A DNA stretch of 37,378 nucleotides, taken from NCBI RefSeq assembly GCF_000308435.1, contig NZ_BAFR01000346.1:1-37378 (forward strand), in the 5' to 3' direction. Each line of letters opens with the position of its first letter. Within the stretch, counting starts at the first letter, position 1. The position numbers were made by a program, and so were the translations under genes. The notes beneath the pieces were generated by a model. That model saw only the letters and a program-made list of their open reading frames with translations. It did no database searches and was not told the origin of the DNA. Source of the stretch: Nocardia araoensis NBRC 100135 (lineage in GTDB: Bacteria > Actinomycetota > Actinomycetes > Mycobacteriales > Mycobacteriaceae). Positions 8,308-16,817 of this stretch are shown one piece after another.

Positions 8308-9372
8308 GTGTCATCGACGATGCGAGCCGCCGTCTACCACGGCCCCCGCGACATCCGTCTCGAGGATGTCGACATTCCTGTCCCCGCGGAGGGAGAGGCA
8401 CTCGTACGGGTCCTGAGATCGGGTATCTGCGGAACCGACGCCTCCGAATGGATCGCCGGCCCGAAAGTCTTCCCCGTGCGACACCGTCACCCGCACAGCG
8501 GACACCTCGGCCCTATCATCCCCGGCCACGAATTCGTCGGCGAGATCGTCGAGGCCGATCCCCGATCCGAATTCCCCTCCGGCACCCTCGTCGCCAGCGG
8601 CGCCGGTATCTGGTGCGGTGACTGCCGGCGCTGCGCCGAAGGCCGCACCAACAAATGTGTGCAGTACCGGACCCTCGGACTCAACCTCCACGGTGGGATG
8701 GCCGAATACGTCGCGGTGCCGTCGAAGACATTGCGCGCGCTGCCCATCGGCCTCGCCCTCGACCATGCCGCTCTAGCCCAGCCGCTGGCCGTCGGCATCC
8801 ACGCGGCCCGCCGCGCCGGCGCCAACGCGGGCGACCGCATCGTGGTCATCGGCGCGGGCGCGATCGGCTCGTTCGTCCTGGCCGGGCTCCGCCACCTCGG
8901 CGACTACGACATCACCGTCGTCGATATCGCCGGTTCTCGCCTGGCCCGTGCCGAGCGCCTGGGCGCCGATCTCACCCTGATCGCCTCTTCCTCGCTCGGC
9001 GAGGAGCTCGCCGAGGCTTTCGACGGTGACAAGCCCGATGTGGTGATCGAGGCCAGCGGTGCGCCGGGGCAGCTGGCACTCGCGCTCGAACTGGTCACCG
9101 ACGGCGGACGGGTCGAGGCCGTCGGCATACCGAAGCAGAGGCCGGAGGTCGACCTGCATTCTATGATCTTCCGCGAGATCACCCTCGACTCCACACTGGC
9201 CCACGTCTGTGACACCGACCTGCCCGCCGCCCTGCAGATGCTGTCGCAAAACCCGGTCCTGGGTGAAGAATTCGCCGAGACTCCGTTGAGCCTGGCACAG
9301 CTCGGCTCGGCGCTGGACCGGCTCGCCGGTGGCCACGTGGAAGGAAAAGCCATCATCGATCCCGGCGCGTGA
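8308..9372 (+). CDS. Zinc-dependent medium-chain alcohol/polyol dehydrogenase
   Basis: A 354-residue MDR-family enzyme with a GTG start and GACGAGGAGA ribosome binding site. Catalytic zinc ligands are visible as Cys41 (GICGTD) and His74-Glu75 (PGHEFVG). Structural zinc ligands are Cys103, Cys106, Cys109 and Cys117. GAGAIG (182-187) is the Rossmann nucleotide motif. The organisation and the CGTDxxEW pattern resemble sorbitol, threonine and butanediol dehydrogenases, so a vicinal diol or polyol is a reasonable substrate class. It follows the transporter on the same strand behind a hairpin. A role upstream of hydroxyquinol formation is inference. Confidence 0.88.
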   Translation: MSSTMRAAVYHGPRDIRLEDVDIPVPAEGEALVRVLRSGICGTDASEWIAGPKVFPVRHRHPHSGHLGPIIPGHEFVGEIVEADPRSEFPSGTLVASGAGIWCGDCRRCAEGRTNKCVQYRTLGLNLHGGMAEYVAVPSKTLRALPIGLALDHAALAQPLAVGIHAARRAGANAGDRIVVIGAGAIGSFVLAGLRHLGDYDITVVDIAGSRLARAERLGADLTLIASSSLGEELAEAFDGDKPDVVIEASGAPGQLALALELVTDGGRVEAVGIPKQRPEVDLHSMIFREITLDSTLAHVCDTDLPAALQMLSQNPVLGEEFAETPLSLAQLGSALDRLAGGHVEGKAIIDPGA

Positions 9373-9561
9373 CCGACGCGACCGGCGGCAACGATACGGT
9401 CGACGACACCGGCTTCCAAACCGATCTCGTCGTCTTCTACTACCCGTCATCGAAACCGGCGATGCGGCCGGAGAACCGCGACAGGTCGCGTAAACCCGCA
9501 CGCGCCCTCTACCGACCCGTTGTCACTTTTTCATACGACTTTTCTGGATAGGGATGGACTC

Positions 9562-10056
9562 ATGGCTCTCGATCCTGAGGCCCGTCTGTGGGCTGCCCGA
9601 CGCATAATCGCCGCGGCGCTCGGCGACGACAGACCCGACGGTGAACTGATCAAGGACTACGGCATCGGCATCGCCGACGGCGCAGCCGACACCGTGTGGA
9701 TCCTCGGCGAGTTGGACGACTCCCTGCCGTCGCACTTCTCCGGGCATCTGGGAAACATCGCGCACCGGCTGGTGGATGCCTTGGACCGGCTCGAGGTCAC
9801 CCGCGTCAGCAGCCGGCGGCACCGGAGGTGCGTCTCCTGCGACAAGCTGGTCAGCATCGCAACCCGCAGCGACTCGGGTTTGTACCGATCTGTGCAGATC
9901 CGCTGCGGCGCAGTTTGTATCGGCTGCATGGTCGTCAACAACTCACCACTGGATCTGCCGCGCGATCGAACCGAAGCCGACCGCCGCGGCGTTACCGAGG
10001 TCCAGGTCGTCTCACTGGCACGCGGCGAAGAATGGTTCGACCGCCAGCGCGGTTGA
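9562..10056 (+). CDS. Conserved-looking protein with a cysteine cluster
   Basis: A 164-residue protein of unknown function. The ATG at 9562 is preferred; a TTG at 9520 would add 14 residues. The first 80 residues are predicted helical. The second half has Cys90 and Cys93 (CVSC) and Cys115, Cys119, Cys122 (CGAVCIGC), which could form a small zinc-binding knuckle. The sequence has normal high-GC codon use. It lies 190 bases beyond the catabolic cluster and has no functional link to it that I can show. A short 60-codon frame at 9369-9551 between the two genes is not supported. Confidence 0.6.
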   Translation: MALDPEARLWAARRIIAAALGDDRPDGELIKDYGIGIADGAADTVWILGELDDSLPSHFSGHLGNIAHRLVDALDRLEVTRVSSRRHRRCVSCDKLVSIATRSDSGLYRSVQIRCGAVCIGCMVVNNSPLDLPRDRTEADRRGVTEVQVVSLARGEEWFDRQRG

Positions 10057-10458
10057 GCGTTGGTGCGCGGCACTGTGCGGATGCGGTCCGGAGGGCGTCG
10101 AGATGCTCGATGATCAACGGGCGATCAGCCACCGGCGTCGCGGCCGGGTCACCGACGAGGCTGCGACCCCGTTGCGTCGGGTGTGGCGCCGGACCGGTGG
10201 TTGTCACGAGGTCGCCGCGTTCTTCGAAAATGCCACACCGACGCGCGCCTGTGACCGTCATGGCCTGCTCAGCCGAGTGCATCACCGGAGTATCGAACTC
10301 GGTGTGCGTGCTTCGTCGCCTGGGCGCACTGGTGGAACGACCAACGCAGGCGTCTACGCCACTCGACGATGCTGACGCGGCAAGTTCGCTGACCTCCGTG
10401 GTTCGGCGGTCGCTAGGCTTCGATCCACCGACGGCTCAAGACCGATGGAGGATCGGGG
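10057..10458. other. 402-base stretch with no supported gene
   Basis: Frames on both strands are open because of GC content. None has a convincing start, ribosome binding site or recognisable motif. No repeat or terminator stands out. It lies between the converging ends of the Cys-cluster protein and the HxlR gene. Confidence 0.4.
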
Positions 10459-10971
10459 TCAAGGCTGTGCCGGGTTGTCGTCGAATCGTCCGGTCGCCAG
10501 TGCGGTCTCCCTCAATCGTTCGGGGAAGCCCGGCCCGAGTCGGGCGCTGATATCGCCGTGCCGCAAGGGTTCACGGCAGTGCGCACACACCGTCTCGGCG
10601 TAGGTGTCGTGCCCGCAGCTGTTGTGGCGCAGCGTGATCGGGGGGCCTTCGCTGGGTGCGCGCCAGCGATCGCCCCAGCGCATCATCGCGGCGATGACGG
10701 GGAAGAAGTCACGGCCCTGCTCGGTGAGCCGGTATTCGTACCGCACCGGTCGTTGCTGGTAGGGCACTCGCTCCAGCAGCGACTCGTCCACCAGCCGGGT
10801 CAGCCGTTGACTGAGGACGTTGCGGCTCAGGCCAAGGGTGCGTTCGAATTCCTCGAAACGCGTCGCACCGTAGTAGGCCTCCCGCAGAACGAGGGGAGTC
10901 CACCAATCCCCGATGAGGTCCACGGTGCGGGCGACGGTGCACGGCCAGTTGGCGAAGGTGGTGCGCTTCAT
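10459..10971 (-). CDS. HxlR-family transcriptional regulator
   Basis: A 170-residue winged-helix regulator. The start at 10971 gives MKRTTFANWPCTVARTVDLIG; Cys11 sits at the usual HxlR N-terminal position. DWWTPLVLREAYYGATRFEEFER and LSRNVLSQRLTRLVDESLL are diagnostic, and RPVRYEYRLTEQGRDFFPV is the wing. The C terminus adds a small CGHDTYAETVCAHCREPL segment that may bind a metal. Its ATG overlaps the stop of the molybdopterin oxidoreductase by ATGA, so the pair is co-transcribed and the regulator may control that operon. HxlR proteins often respond to thiol or carbonyl stress; the signal here is unknown. Confidence 0.9.
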   Translation of the reverse strand: MKRTTFANWPCTVARTVDLIGDWWTPLVLREAYYGATRFEEFERTLGLSRNVLSQRLTRLVDESLLERVPYQQRPVRYEYRLTEQGRDFFPVIAAMMRWGDRWRAPSEGPPITLRHNSCGHDTYAETVCAHCREPLRHGDISARLGPGFPERLRETALATGRFDDNPAQP

Positions 10972-13262
10972 GCCTCGACCGTATCCAGGGTTGTCGTGGC
11001 GTCGGTCGCCGAGTCGTTCGGCAACGGCTCCAGCCGGGCCTCCACGTACTTGTGCCACGGTGTTCCGACCCATTCGTCGCGGGAGTCGAATCGGGTCAGC
11101 TCATTGGGCGCTACCCCGATACTGATCGGCTCGGCGTCGGCCTCCGCGACATCGAGTCCGAATCCGTTGGGCAGCGCCAGGTGCCCGGCTCGCATCCGGT
11201 CGGTGGGCTCGACCGCCACCTCCGCGCTGCCGCGAGGAGTCGTGACGCGGACCCGATCGCCGGCGACCAGCCCGAGTCGCTGCGCGTCGATGGCGCTGAT
11301 GCGGAGCGCACCGGCACCGTCGCGCTTGCGCCAGCCGTAGTCGCGCATGATCGTGTTGGCGGTGAAAGCCCGGCGTTCCCCGGCGGACAACACGAATGGC
11401 CAGTCGTCGGAATCGGCGGACATATCCGGCAGTCCCGCCACCACTTCCAGCAGCTCCGGTATATCCAGCTGGACCTTTTTGCCGCGGAGGCGGTTCCAGG
11501 TCTCTTCGTAGCTGTCCTCGGTGGTGACGATGCCGTGTTCACCGGAGAGGATGGCCTCGAACAGTCGCTCGCCTGCGGGCAATCCCGTTCCGTATCCGGC
11601 CTGTTCGACGCTCGCGGGGAACTTGCGGACGCAGTTGTGCGCGGCCACCCACAACAGCGCGGCAGCGGCCGCGTCGTTGGGCAGGGTCGGGCCCAGTGTG
11701 CGGTAGAGCAGAACCGGAGCCAGTTTGGCCTTGGCCGGATCGGCCGACGCGGTGAGCATCGCGAGCGCGTAGGCGTCTCTGCCCTGTTCCAAGGCGGCGC
11801 GCAGCGGTGCGTAGTCCTGTTCGCCGAGTGCGCCCGCCGCCTCGACCAGGCGGGCGTGGATTTCCGGTTCCGGCAGCACACCCTCAGGCGTCGGCAGCAC
11901 CGGCCTGCGTAGGTGGAAGATGTTGCGGGGGAAGTCGAAGTTGAAGAACGTCGCTTCGTACTTCTCGAATTGGGTGGGCGCGGGCAGCACATAGTCGGCC
12001 AGCCGCGCGGTTTCGGTCATCGCCACGTCGATCACCACGACCAGTTCCAGCGCTGCGAGCGCCTCGCGCATCCGCGCCGAATCGGCCAGCGAATGCACCG
12101 GATTGCTGCTCTCGATGAACATCGCGCGGTAGCGTGCCGGGTGATCGGTGAGGATTTCCTCGCTGATCACGTTGCATGGCACCAAGCCGCTGATGATGGG
12201 TGCGCCCACCACAGGGCTCGTCGGCCACTGTCCGGCCGGATGTCCGCGGTCGTGACCGAGCGCGGTCAGCCCGGTGAACGCGTACTGCGTTCCGGGTTTG
12301 GCGAGGTTGCCGGTCAACAGCCACAGCAGCTTCTCGACGTAGCTCACCACCGTGGAATAGCGGTTCATCTGGACGCCGAGGTCCTCGAGGGCCGCCACCG
12401 ACTCCGCTCGGGCCAGCCGCCGGGTGGCGGCGGTGACCAGCTCGAGGTCGACGTCGGCTATGGCGCAGTACTTCTCGATCGGCACCGCGCGCAGCACGGA
12501 CAGCACCTCGTCGAGCCCCTCGGCGTGTTCGGCCAGCCAGCCGGTGTCGATCAGGTTGTCACGCACCAGCATGGCGGCCATCGCCATCAGCAGGTACACG
12601 TCGGTGCCGGGCCGCAACTGCAGGTGGAATTCGGCCATCTCGGCGGTCTCGGTTCGCACCGGGTCCAGGACGATGATCGCCCGGTTCGGGTCGCGGGCGA
12701 TCTCCTTGAGCACCGATCTCGCGCGTGGGAATCCGTGCGACTGGTAGGGGTTCTTGCCGATGAACAGCGCTACTTCGGCATGCTCGACATCGGAACGCAG
12801 CGGGTGACCGAACATCCGCGCCGACACCCAGAAGTCGCCGGTCTTCTCCTGGGCCAAGGCGCTGGAGCGATATCGCATGCCGTAGGCGGCCATGGTCGCC
12901 GGAGCGTACGCGCCGCCCAAGTGGTTGCCCTGACCGCCGCCACCGTAGTAGAAGATCGATTCGCCGCCGTAGCGGCGGCCGATCTCCCGCAGTCCGGCCG
13001 AGATCTCCGAGATCGCTGTGTCCCAATCGATTTCGTCGAAACCGCCGTCCGGGCGGCGGCGCAGCGGGGCGGTGAGCCGGCCCGCGCGCCCGTTCTGGTA
13101 GTGGTCGAGCCGCAGCGCCTTGTTGCACGTGTACCCCGCTGAAGCGGGATGCTGCTTGTCCCCGCGAATCTTCTCGAACGTCCGGCCATCAGGTCCGACC
13201 AGTACCTGAATGCCGCAGTTGCACTCGCACAGGATGCAGGCCGTAGGCCGCCACTCCGTCAT
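10968..13262 (-). CDS. Molybdopterin-dependent oxidoreductase (formate dehydrogenase/nitrate reductase-like)
   Basis: A 764-residue DMSO-reductase-superfamily enzyme. Cys9, Cys12, Cys16 and Cys46 (CILCECNCG ... YTCNK) should hold a 4Fe-4S cluster. The catalytic body contains ESIFYYGGGGQGNH and RAIIVLDPVRTETAEMAE, both typical of molybdopterin-guanine-dinucleotide binding. The C-terminal domain (about 640-750) has LSAGERRAFTANTIMRD and LGLVAGDRVRVTTPRGSAEV, the molydopterin dinucleotide-binding beta barrel. No signal peptide is seen, so it is cytoplasmic. The physiological substrate and the molybdenum ligand are not evident from sequence. It heads a two-gene operon with the HxlR regulator. Confidence 0.88.
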   Translation of the reverse strand: MTEWRPTACILCECNCGIQVLVGPDGRTFEKIRGDKQHPASAGYTCNKALRLDHYQNGRAGRLTAPLRRRPDGGFDEIDWDTAISEISAGLREIGRRYGGESIFYYGGGGQGNHLGGAYAPATMAAYGMRYRSSALAQEKTGDFWVSARMFGHPLRSDVEHAEVALFIGKNPYQSHGFPRARSVLKEIARDPNRAIIVLDPVRTETAEMAEFHLQLRPGTDVYLLMAMAAMLVRDNLIDTGWLAEHAEGLDEVLSVLRAVPIEKYCAIADVDLELVTAATRRLARAESVAALEDLGVQMNRYSTVVSYVEKLLWLLTGNLAKPGTQYAFTGLTALGHDRGHPAGQWPTSPVVGAPIISGLVPCNVISEEILTDHPARYRAMFIESSNPVHSLADSARMREALAALELVVVIDVAMTETARLADYVLPAPTQFEKYEATFFNFDFPRNIFHLRRPVLPTPEGVLPEPEIHARLVEAAGALGEQDYAPLRAALEQGRDAYALAMLTASADPAKAKLAPVLLYRTLGPTLPNDAAAAALLWVAAHNCVRKFPASVEQAGYGTGLPAGERLFEAILSGEHGIVTTEDSYEETWNRLRGKKVQLDIPELLEVVAGLPDMSADSDDWPFVLSAGERRAFTANTIMRDYGWRKRDGAGALRISAIDAQRLGLVAGDRVRVTTPRGSAEVAVEPTDRMRAGHLALPNGFGLDVAEADAEPISIGVAPNELTRFDSRDEWVGTPWHKYVEARLEPLPNDSATDATTTLDTVEA

Positions 13263-13447
13263 CTCGCCATACTAAGGGAGTGAGTTCACTAGCGCTACTG
13301 ACACCGGCGGAAACGGCGCTGGCAGTGGTGTTGCCCATTCGGCGCGGCCCCGGTTGTGGAGTCGATGCACTCGGCGGCGGTGTGGCGCAGCCAGACGCTG
13401 TGTCCGGATCTGCGAACCGAATCAGCCACTGCTCGTGCAGCGACGGG

Positions 13448-13678
13448 TCACTTTCGGTGCGTCCCGAGGCGCGCTTTCCGTTCGGCTCGTGGACCGGGTC
13501 GCCTTGACGGCCGAGGTGGGGGATCGAGGTATGCGGTGGTGGCTATCTGCACGAACGATCGGATCAGGGGGTGGGTGTCGCCCTCGTTCCAGGCAACCAC
13601 CACTCTGCTCGGTGCCATGTCGATCAGTGGGACCGTGCCCAGTCCCTCTGGCGCACTGTGCCCGAGCGGGGTGATGCC
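13448..13678 (-). pseudogene. C-terminal remnant of a LysR-type regulator
   Basis: Reading leftward from 13678, the frame gives GITPLGHSAPEGLG, VPLIDMAPSRVVVAW and DTHPLIRSFVQIA. This is the classic end of the LysR substrate-binding domain. Family similarity fades after about 13535 and the frame stops at 13448. No helix-turn-helix or the rest of the domain is present. It is joined directly, in another frame, to a WS/DGAT remnant at 13689. The family call rests on pattern recognition. Confidence 0.55.
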
Positions 13679-13688
13679 GACGGTGCCG

Positions 13689-14024
13689 TTTCACCCCGCG
13701 GGCGAACACCTCCACGTCCGGGCAGTTGTCCTGGTCCGCGGCGACAGTGAAGTCGAGCTGGCCGGCGTACGACAGGGCGACGACGACAAGTGGCAGGTTG
13801 CCCATGGGCGGCAGCACCGGAAACACCGAGCGAAGCACCGAGGGCATCCCCGGCTCTAGGTGTCGCGGGACCGCATCGAGTCGGACGCTGCCGTCCACGT
13901 CGAGCAGGCTTGTGCCGTCGAGGACGGCGAGCCCGCCGATGTCGGTGGACCAGCCGTAGTCCTCCCAGAGCAGCAGGAACAGGTCCGAAGCGGTCACCCG
14001 CTCCTGCGGACGGGTCTCGGCCAT
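13689..14024 (-). pseudogene. Internally deleted wax ester synthase/DGAT remnant
   Basis: The start MAETRPQERVTASDLFLLLWED matches the WS/DGAT N terminus. After about 58 residues it jumps to FPVLPPMGNLPLVVVALSY and FTVAADQDNCPDVEVFARG, which is the C-terminal DUF1298 region. Some 300 or more residues, including the HHxxxDG acyltransferase motif, are missing, so it cannot be active. Past GVK the open frame enters unrelated sequence, which in another frame encodes the LysR tail. Full-length relatives make triacylglycerol or wax esters in actinobacteria. The upstream ATG is intact, so a short chimeric peptide could still be made. Confidence 0.65.
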
Positions 14025-14139
14025 GACCTCACGTCCCGTCTCGGTGGCCTGAACAGCCGCCGTAGTTGCGAGGCCTTGGTGGAACGCGTAGACAGCGATT
14101 ACTCCGGCGGGAGCTCACCCGCCGGATGCCTGCGTCGTG

Positions 14140-15195
14140 CTACAGAGTGAACCGAGCGATGTCCTCGGCAACGCGCTCTGGTGCTTCGAAGGGGAACGCG
14201 TGACCGAGCCCGGGGTAGATCAGCAATTCCGAACCGTTGATGTAGCGATGTAGCACGATGGAGTTCGCGGCGGGTTCTTGCTCGTCGTTCTCCGCGCCCA
14301 AGATGAGGGTGGGCAGCTGCAGGGCCGGCAAGCTGCTGATGACGTTGGTGGTGGGGTTGATGAGCCAGTCGGTCATCGCGGCGCGTTGACGGTTGAGGCC
14401 GGTGAGGTTCGTCCCGATCCTGTTGAGGCGCAAGCCTGTTCGTCGACGCCACGCTGACAGAGCGTCGGGGTGGCCGCTGAAATACAGTGGAATGACCTGG
14501 TCGGCAGGCGCAAGCGGGTCGAACGCGGGCAGGCCTCGGACCAGACTGGGCGGATCGGGCAGCACCTGCTGTGTTCCGCCGGGGCCGGTTCCCATCAGGA
14601 CCAGGGCGCCGACGTCATCGGGATGGTCCACGGCCATGCGTTGCGCGACGAATCCTCCGAGGGAGAAGCCCACCACGGTGGGGCGGCCCAAGTGGAGCGT
14701 CTGGATCAGGGCTGACGCCTGATCGGAGAGCTGAGGGACAGTCGAGATGGCCGAAGAGCCGGCCGGGGTTCGTCCCACGCCGTCGGAGTCGAAGATGACG
14801 ACGTGATTGGTCATGGCGAGGCGGTCGAGCAGTGCCGGATCCCAGTCGTCCATGCTGAGTCCGAGACATGGGGTCAGCAACAAGGTTGGTCCATGTCCGA
14901 AGCTGCGGTAGGCGATCGGCAGCCCCGCGACGGTGACGACGTGGGTGGGTGCCGTCAGCGACGGCGACCGGTCGAAGTGATCGGCCGTGGTCGACTCGAT
15001 GTCGGTATGGGCAGGCGGGCGGGCCGTAGGGGCGGCGTCAGCGGCGGTGGGCGCGACCAGCAGCATGCTGGTCGCCAGTGCGGCCACGACGGCCGAGGCG
15101 GGCACCGAGCGTCGCGAGACGGGTCGCCCACGGTGGGGCATCGGCCCGCTGCCGGGTGTTGCCGGAGTTGGCCGCGGCAGGTGGTGGGCGGACAT
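14140..15195 (-). CDS. Exported alpha/beta hydrolase
   Basis: A 351-residue protein. The ATG at 15195 is chosen because AAGGAG lies seven bases upstream, although the frame stays open to 15453. The N terminus has basic residues with a twin arginine (VSRRSVPASAVVAALATSM) and ends in an AADA-AP cleavage-like site, so export by Sec or Tat is likely. The catalytic fold follows: GHGPTLLLTPCLGLSMDDWD as oxyanion region, Ser178 in GFSLGG as nucleophile, Asp in LGAENDEQEP and His in GLGHAF. Substrate unknown; esterase, lipase or epoxide-type activity is possible. It diverges from a MerR gene, which may regulate it. Confidence 0.87.
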   Translation of the reverse strand: MSAHHLPRPTPATPGSGPMPHRGRPVSRRSVPASAVVAALATSMLLVAPTAADAAPTARPPAHTDIESTTADHFDRSPSLTAPTHVVTVAGLPIAYRSFGHGPTLLLTPCLGLSMDDWDPALLDRLAMTNHVVIFDSDGVGRTPAGSSAISTVPQLSDQASALIQTLHLGRPTVVGFSLGGFVAQRMAVDHPDDVGALVLMGTGPGGTQQVLPDPPSLVRGLPAFDPLAPADQVIPLYFSGHPDALSAWRRRTGLRLNRIGTNLTGLNRQRAAMTDWLINPTTNVISSLPALQLPTLILGAENDEQEPAANSIVLHRYINGSELLIYPGLGHAFPFEAPERVAEDIARFTL

Positions 15196-15480
15196 GCGGG
15201 CTCCTTGCGGTTGCGGGATGGACTGAGTGGATGTGCTGTGATGGGCGTAGGCGTGCTGTTCAGCCATACGTCCGTTGCCTTTCGGTCGTCTTACGCGTAT
15301 GGGAGATGCCAGCGGCCCCAAAGGATTCACAGCGGCTTCCGCTGTCGTCTGCCAGGAGGAAGCCGAAGCGGCGACCACGAGATCGTCACCGATACACGCC
15401 GTCGGCGACCTCACCGGCAGACCTCTGCGGCGCGATCGGTGCCCGCCGATCATTCCTTTGACCGACCATCGCCGCGCCGG
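15196..15480. other. Intergenic region between hydrolase and MerR gene
   Basis: The 323 bases between the two starts hold the hydrolase ribosome binding site and the MerR promoter at 15481-15511. The hydrolase frame runs open through most of it, but the protein it would add has no motif and no initiation signal. An in-frame ATG at 15267 would give an alternative, longer hydrolase N terminus. Confidence 0.4.
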
Positions 15481-15511
15481 TTGACTCTGACACTGTGTGA
15501 GGTTGCAGACT
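15481..15511 (+). promoter_or_regulatory. MerR-type promoter with 19-base spacer
   Basis: TTGACT (15481-15486) is the -35 box and CAGACT (15506-15511) the -10 box, separated by 19 bases. The spacer holds an imperfect dyad CTCTGACAC/GTGTGAGGT. A 19-base spacer with a dyad is the hallmark of promoters twisted into register by MerR-family activators. Transcription should start about seven bases later, at or next to the GTG start at 15519, giving a leaderless mRNA. Autoregulation by the downstream MerR protein is inferred. Confidence 0.7.
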
Positions 15512-15518
15512 CACTGGC

Positions 15519-16361
15519 GTGACCGACCCCTCGAAGCTGATGTCCATCGGCCGGTTTTCCTCGTTGAGCAGGATCAGCGTGCGGATGCTTCGGCACTACG
15601 ACGCAACTGGGGTGCTTGTTCCCGCCGTGGTCGATGGTGCCAGTGGATACCGCAGGTATTCGCCGGAACAGCTCAGTGATGCCAGCCGGATTCGGCAGCT
15701 ACGCGACGTCGGCTTCGGCGTGTCCGCCATCGGAGCCCTGCTCGCTGTGTTCGGCACTCCCGCGTATGCCGATGCGCTGCGGTCGCAGCGCAGGACACTC
15801 GTGGACGAGGCCGCCTCGGCCCGGCATCGGCTGGCCCTCATCGAGCGCATGCTCGATCGGAACGAATTGGAGAACATCATGGCCGACATCGAGGTCGAAT
15901 TGATCGACATCCCCGCGATGACGCTGGTAGCGCTGCGGGGGACGGTGGAAAACTACGCCGCCGAGGGGAAGTTGTGGGAGCGTTTCATGCCTGAACTCCA
16001 GCGGCAGGACATCGCGATGACCGGTTTGTGCGGCTGCATCGAACACGATGAGGACTTCCGGGAATTCGACGTCGATGAATCGGTTTTTGTGGAGACCACC
16101 GCGAGTGTCGAGGCGCGAGCCCCGCTCGTGGCGCTGCACTTGCCGATTCGCCGCGCAGTGTGCGCAACTGTGACCGGCTCGTTCGCCGAGATGATCCCCC
16201 AAGCCCACGATCGAATCGCGGCCTTCATCAGCGACAACGGATTGAGGATCGCTCGCACCGACGACGATATCGCGACCCACCATTTCAACGTCTATCGCAA
16301 CGACCCCAACCAGGTGCCTGAATCGGAGGCCATGGTCTCAGTGACCGTCCCGGTCCTGTGA
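15519..16361 (+). CDS. MerR-family regulator with GyrI-like ligand-binding domain
   Basis: A 280-residue regulator with a GTG start. The N terminus (about 8-75) is the MerR winged helix (SIGRFSSLSRISVRMLRHYDATGVL). A long coiled-coil helix (about 80-118) follows for dimerisation. Residues about 125-280 form a GyrI-like effector domain (VELIDIPAMTLVALRGTVENY). This is the BmrR/TipA-style multidrug-sensor layout, which binds hydrophobic or cationic compounds. No ribosome binding site is seen; the promoter position implies leaderless translation. Paired hairpins follow the gene. The divergent exported hydrolase is the closest candidate target. Confidence 0.9.
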   Translation: MTDPSKLMSIGRFSSLSRISVRMLRHYDATGVLVPAVVDGASGYRRYSPEQLSDASRIRQLRDVGFGVSAIGALLAVFGTPAYADALRSQRRTLVDEAASARHRLALIERMLDRNELENIMADIEVELIDIPAMTLVALRGTVENYAAEGKLWERFMPELQRQDIAMTGLCGCIEHDEDFREFDVDESVFVETTASVEARAPLVALHLPIRRAVCATVTGSFAEMIPQAHDRIAAFISDNGLRIARTDDDIATHHFNVYRNDPNQVPESEAMVSVTVPVL

Positions 16362-16371
16362 GTCACCGGAG

Positions 16372-16446
16372 GGCGTTCCGACCCGGTAGGCCCTCGTCGG
16401 GGGAACGCCGAAACGGTCGGCCGGATGGAGCCTGCCGACCGTTTCG
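16372..16446 (+). terminator. Terminator hairpins after the MerR gene
   Basis: A perfect 13-base stem, CGAAACGGTCGGC (16409-16421) with GCCGACCGTTTCG (16434-16446), has a 12-base loop. An 8-base stem GGCGTTCC (16372-16379)/GGAACGCC (16402-16409) precedes it and shares one base, so the two may be alternatives. They start 10 bases after the stop codon. No T-tract follows. Confidence 0.6.
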
Positions 16447-16537
16447 CGTGCCCATCGTGTTGTCACCGGGTGAGCAACGAGCGCAGGGCGACGACGGAGT
16501 CGCCTCTACGACAGCACCCGAAGCGAACTGATCGACC

Positions 16538-16582
16538 TGCGGACCGAATTCGGTCCGCACGAGCCGGCTTCGGAGAGCCGGC
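16538..16582. repeat. 22-base perfect palindrome and adjacent hairpin
   Basis: The palindrome with arms TGCGGACCGAA/TTCGGTCCGCA covers 16538-16559. GCCGGCT (16563-16569) and AGCCGGC (16576-16582) pair around TCGGAG immediately after. The 16447-16817 gap otherwise holds no convincing gene. These could be bidirectional terminators or a protein-binding site. Confidence 0.5.
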
Positions 16583-16817
16583 GCAGCGGATGTTCAATAC
16601 CGGGCGGCCTTCAATTCTTTCCCCCTATACCCCCGAACCGGAACGATGAGGAGATTCGCCCGCAGCAATCGCGCGGAGACCGAGTCGCGATCCATGTACT
16701 TTGAATGAGCTGCGCGAGAATGTGTACGTGGAAGGCGCTGTGCTCCCGCACGATACAGTGCTGCCGCCGAACGGACGCGATGGCGCTCATACCCGGTGCT
16801 GTGCAACTAAGGATGAA

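Noticed and set aside
9369..9551. 60-codon frame overlapping the alcohol dehydrogenase stop by GTGA
   Set aside because: The overlap is suggestive, but the product is low-complexity with no family and no conserved pattern.
11913..13142. 409-codon rightward frame opposite the molybdopterin oxidoreductase
   Set aside because: His/Gly/Arg-rich composition without motifs; a mirror of the real gene.
13280..13507. 75-codon rightward frame divergent from the molybdoenzyme
   Set aside because: The first residues look plausible, but the rest is disordered and overlaps the LysR remnant.
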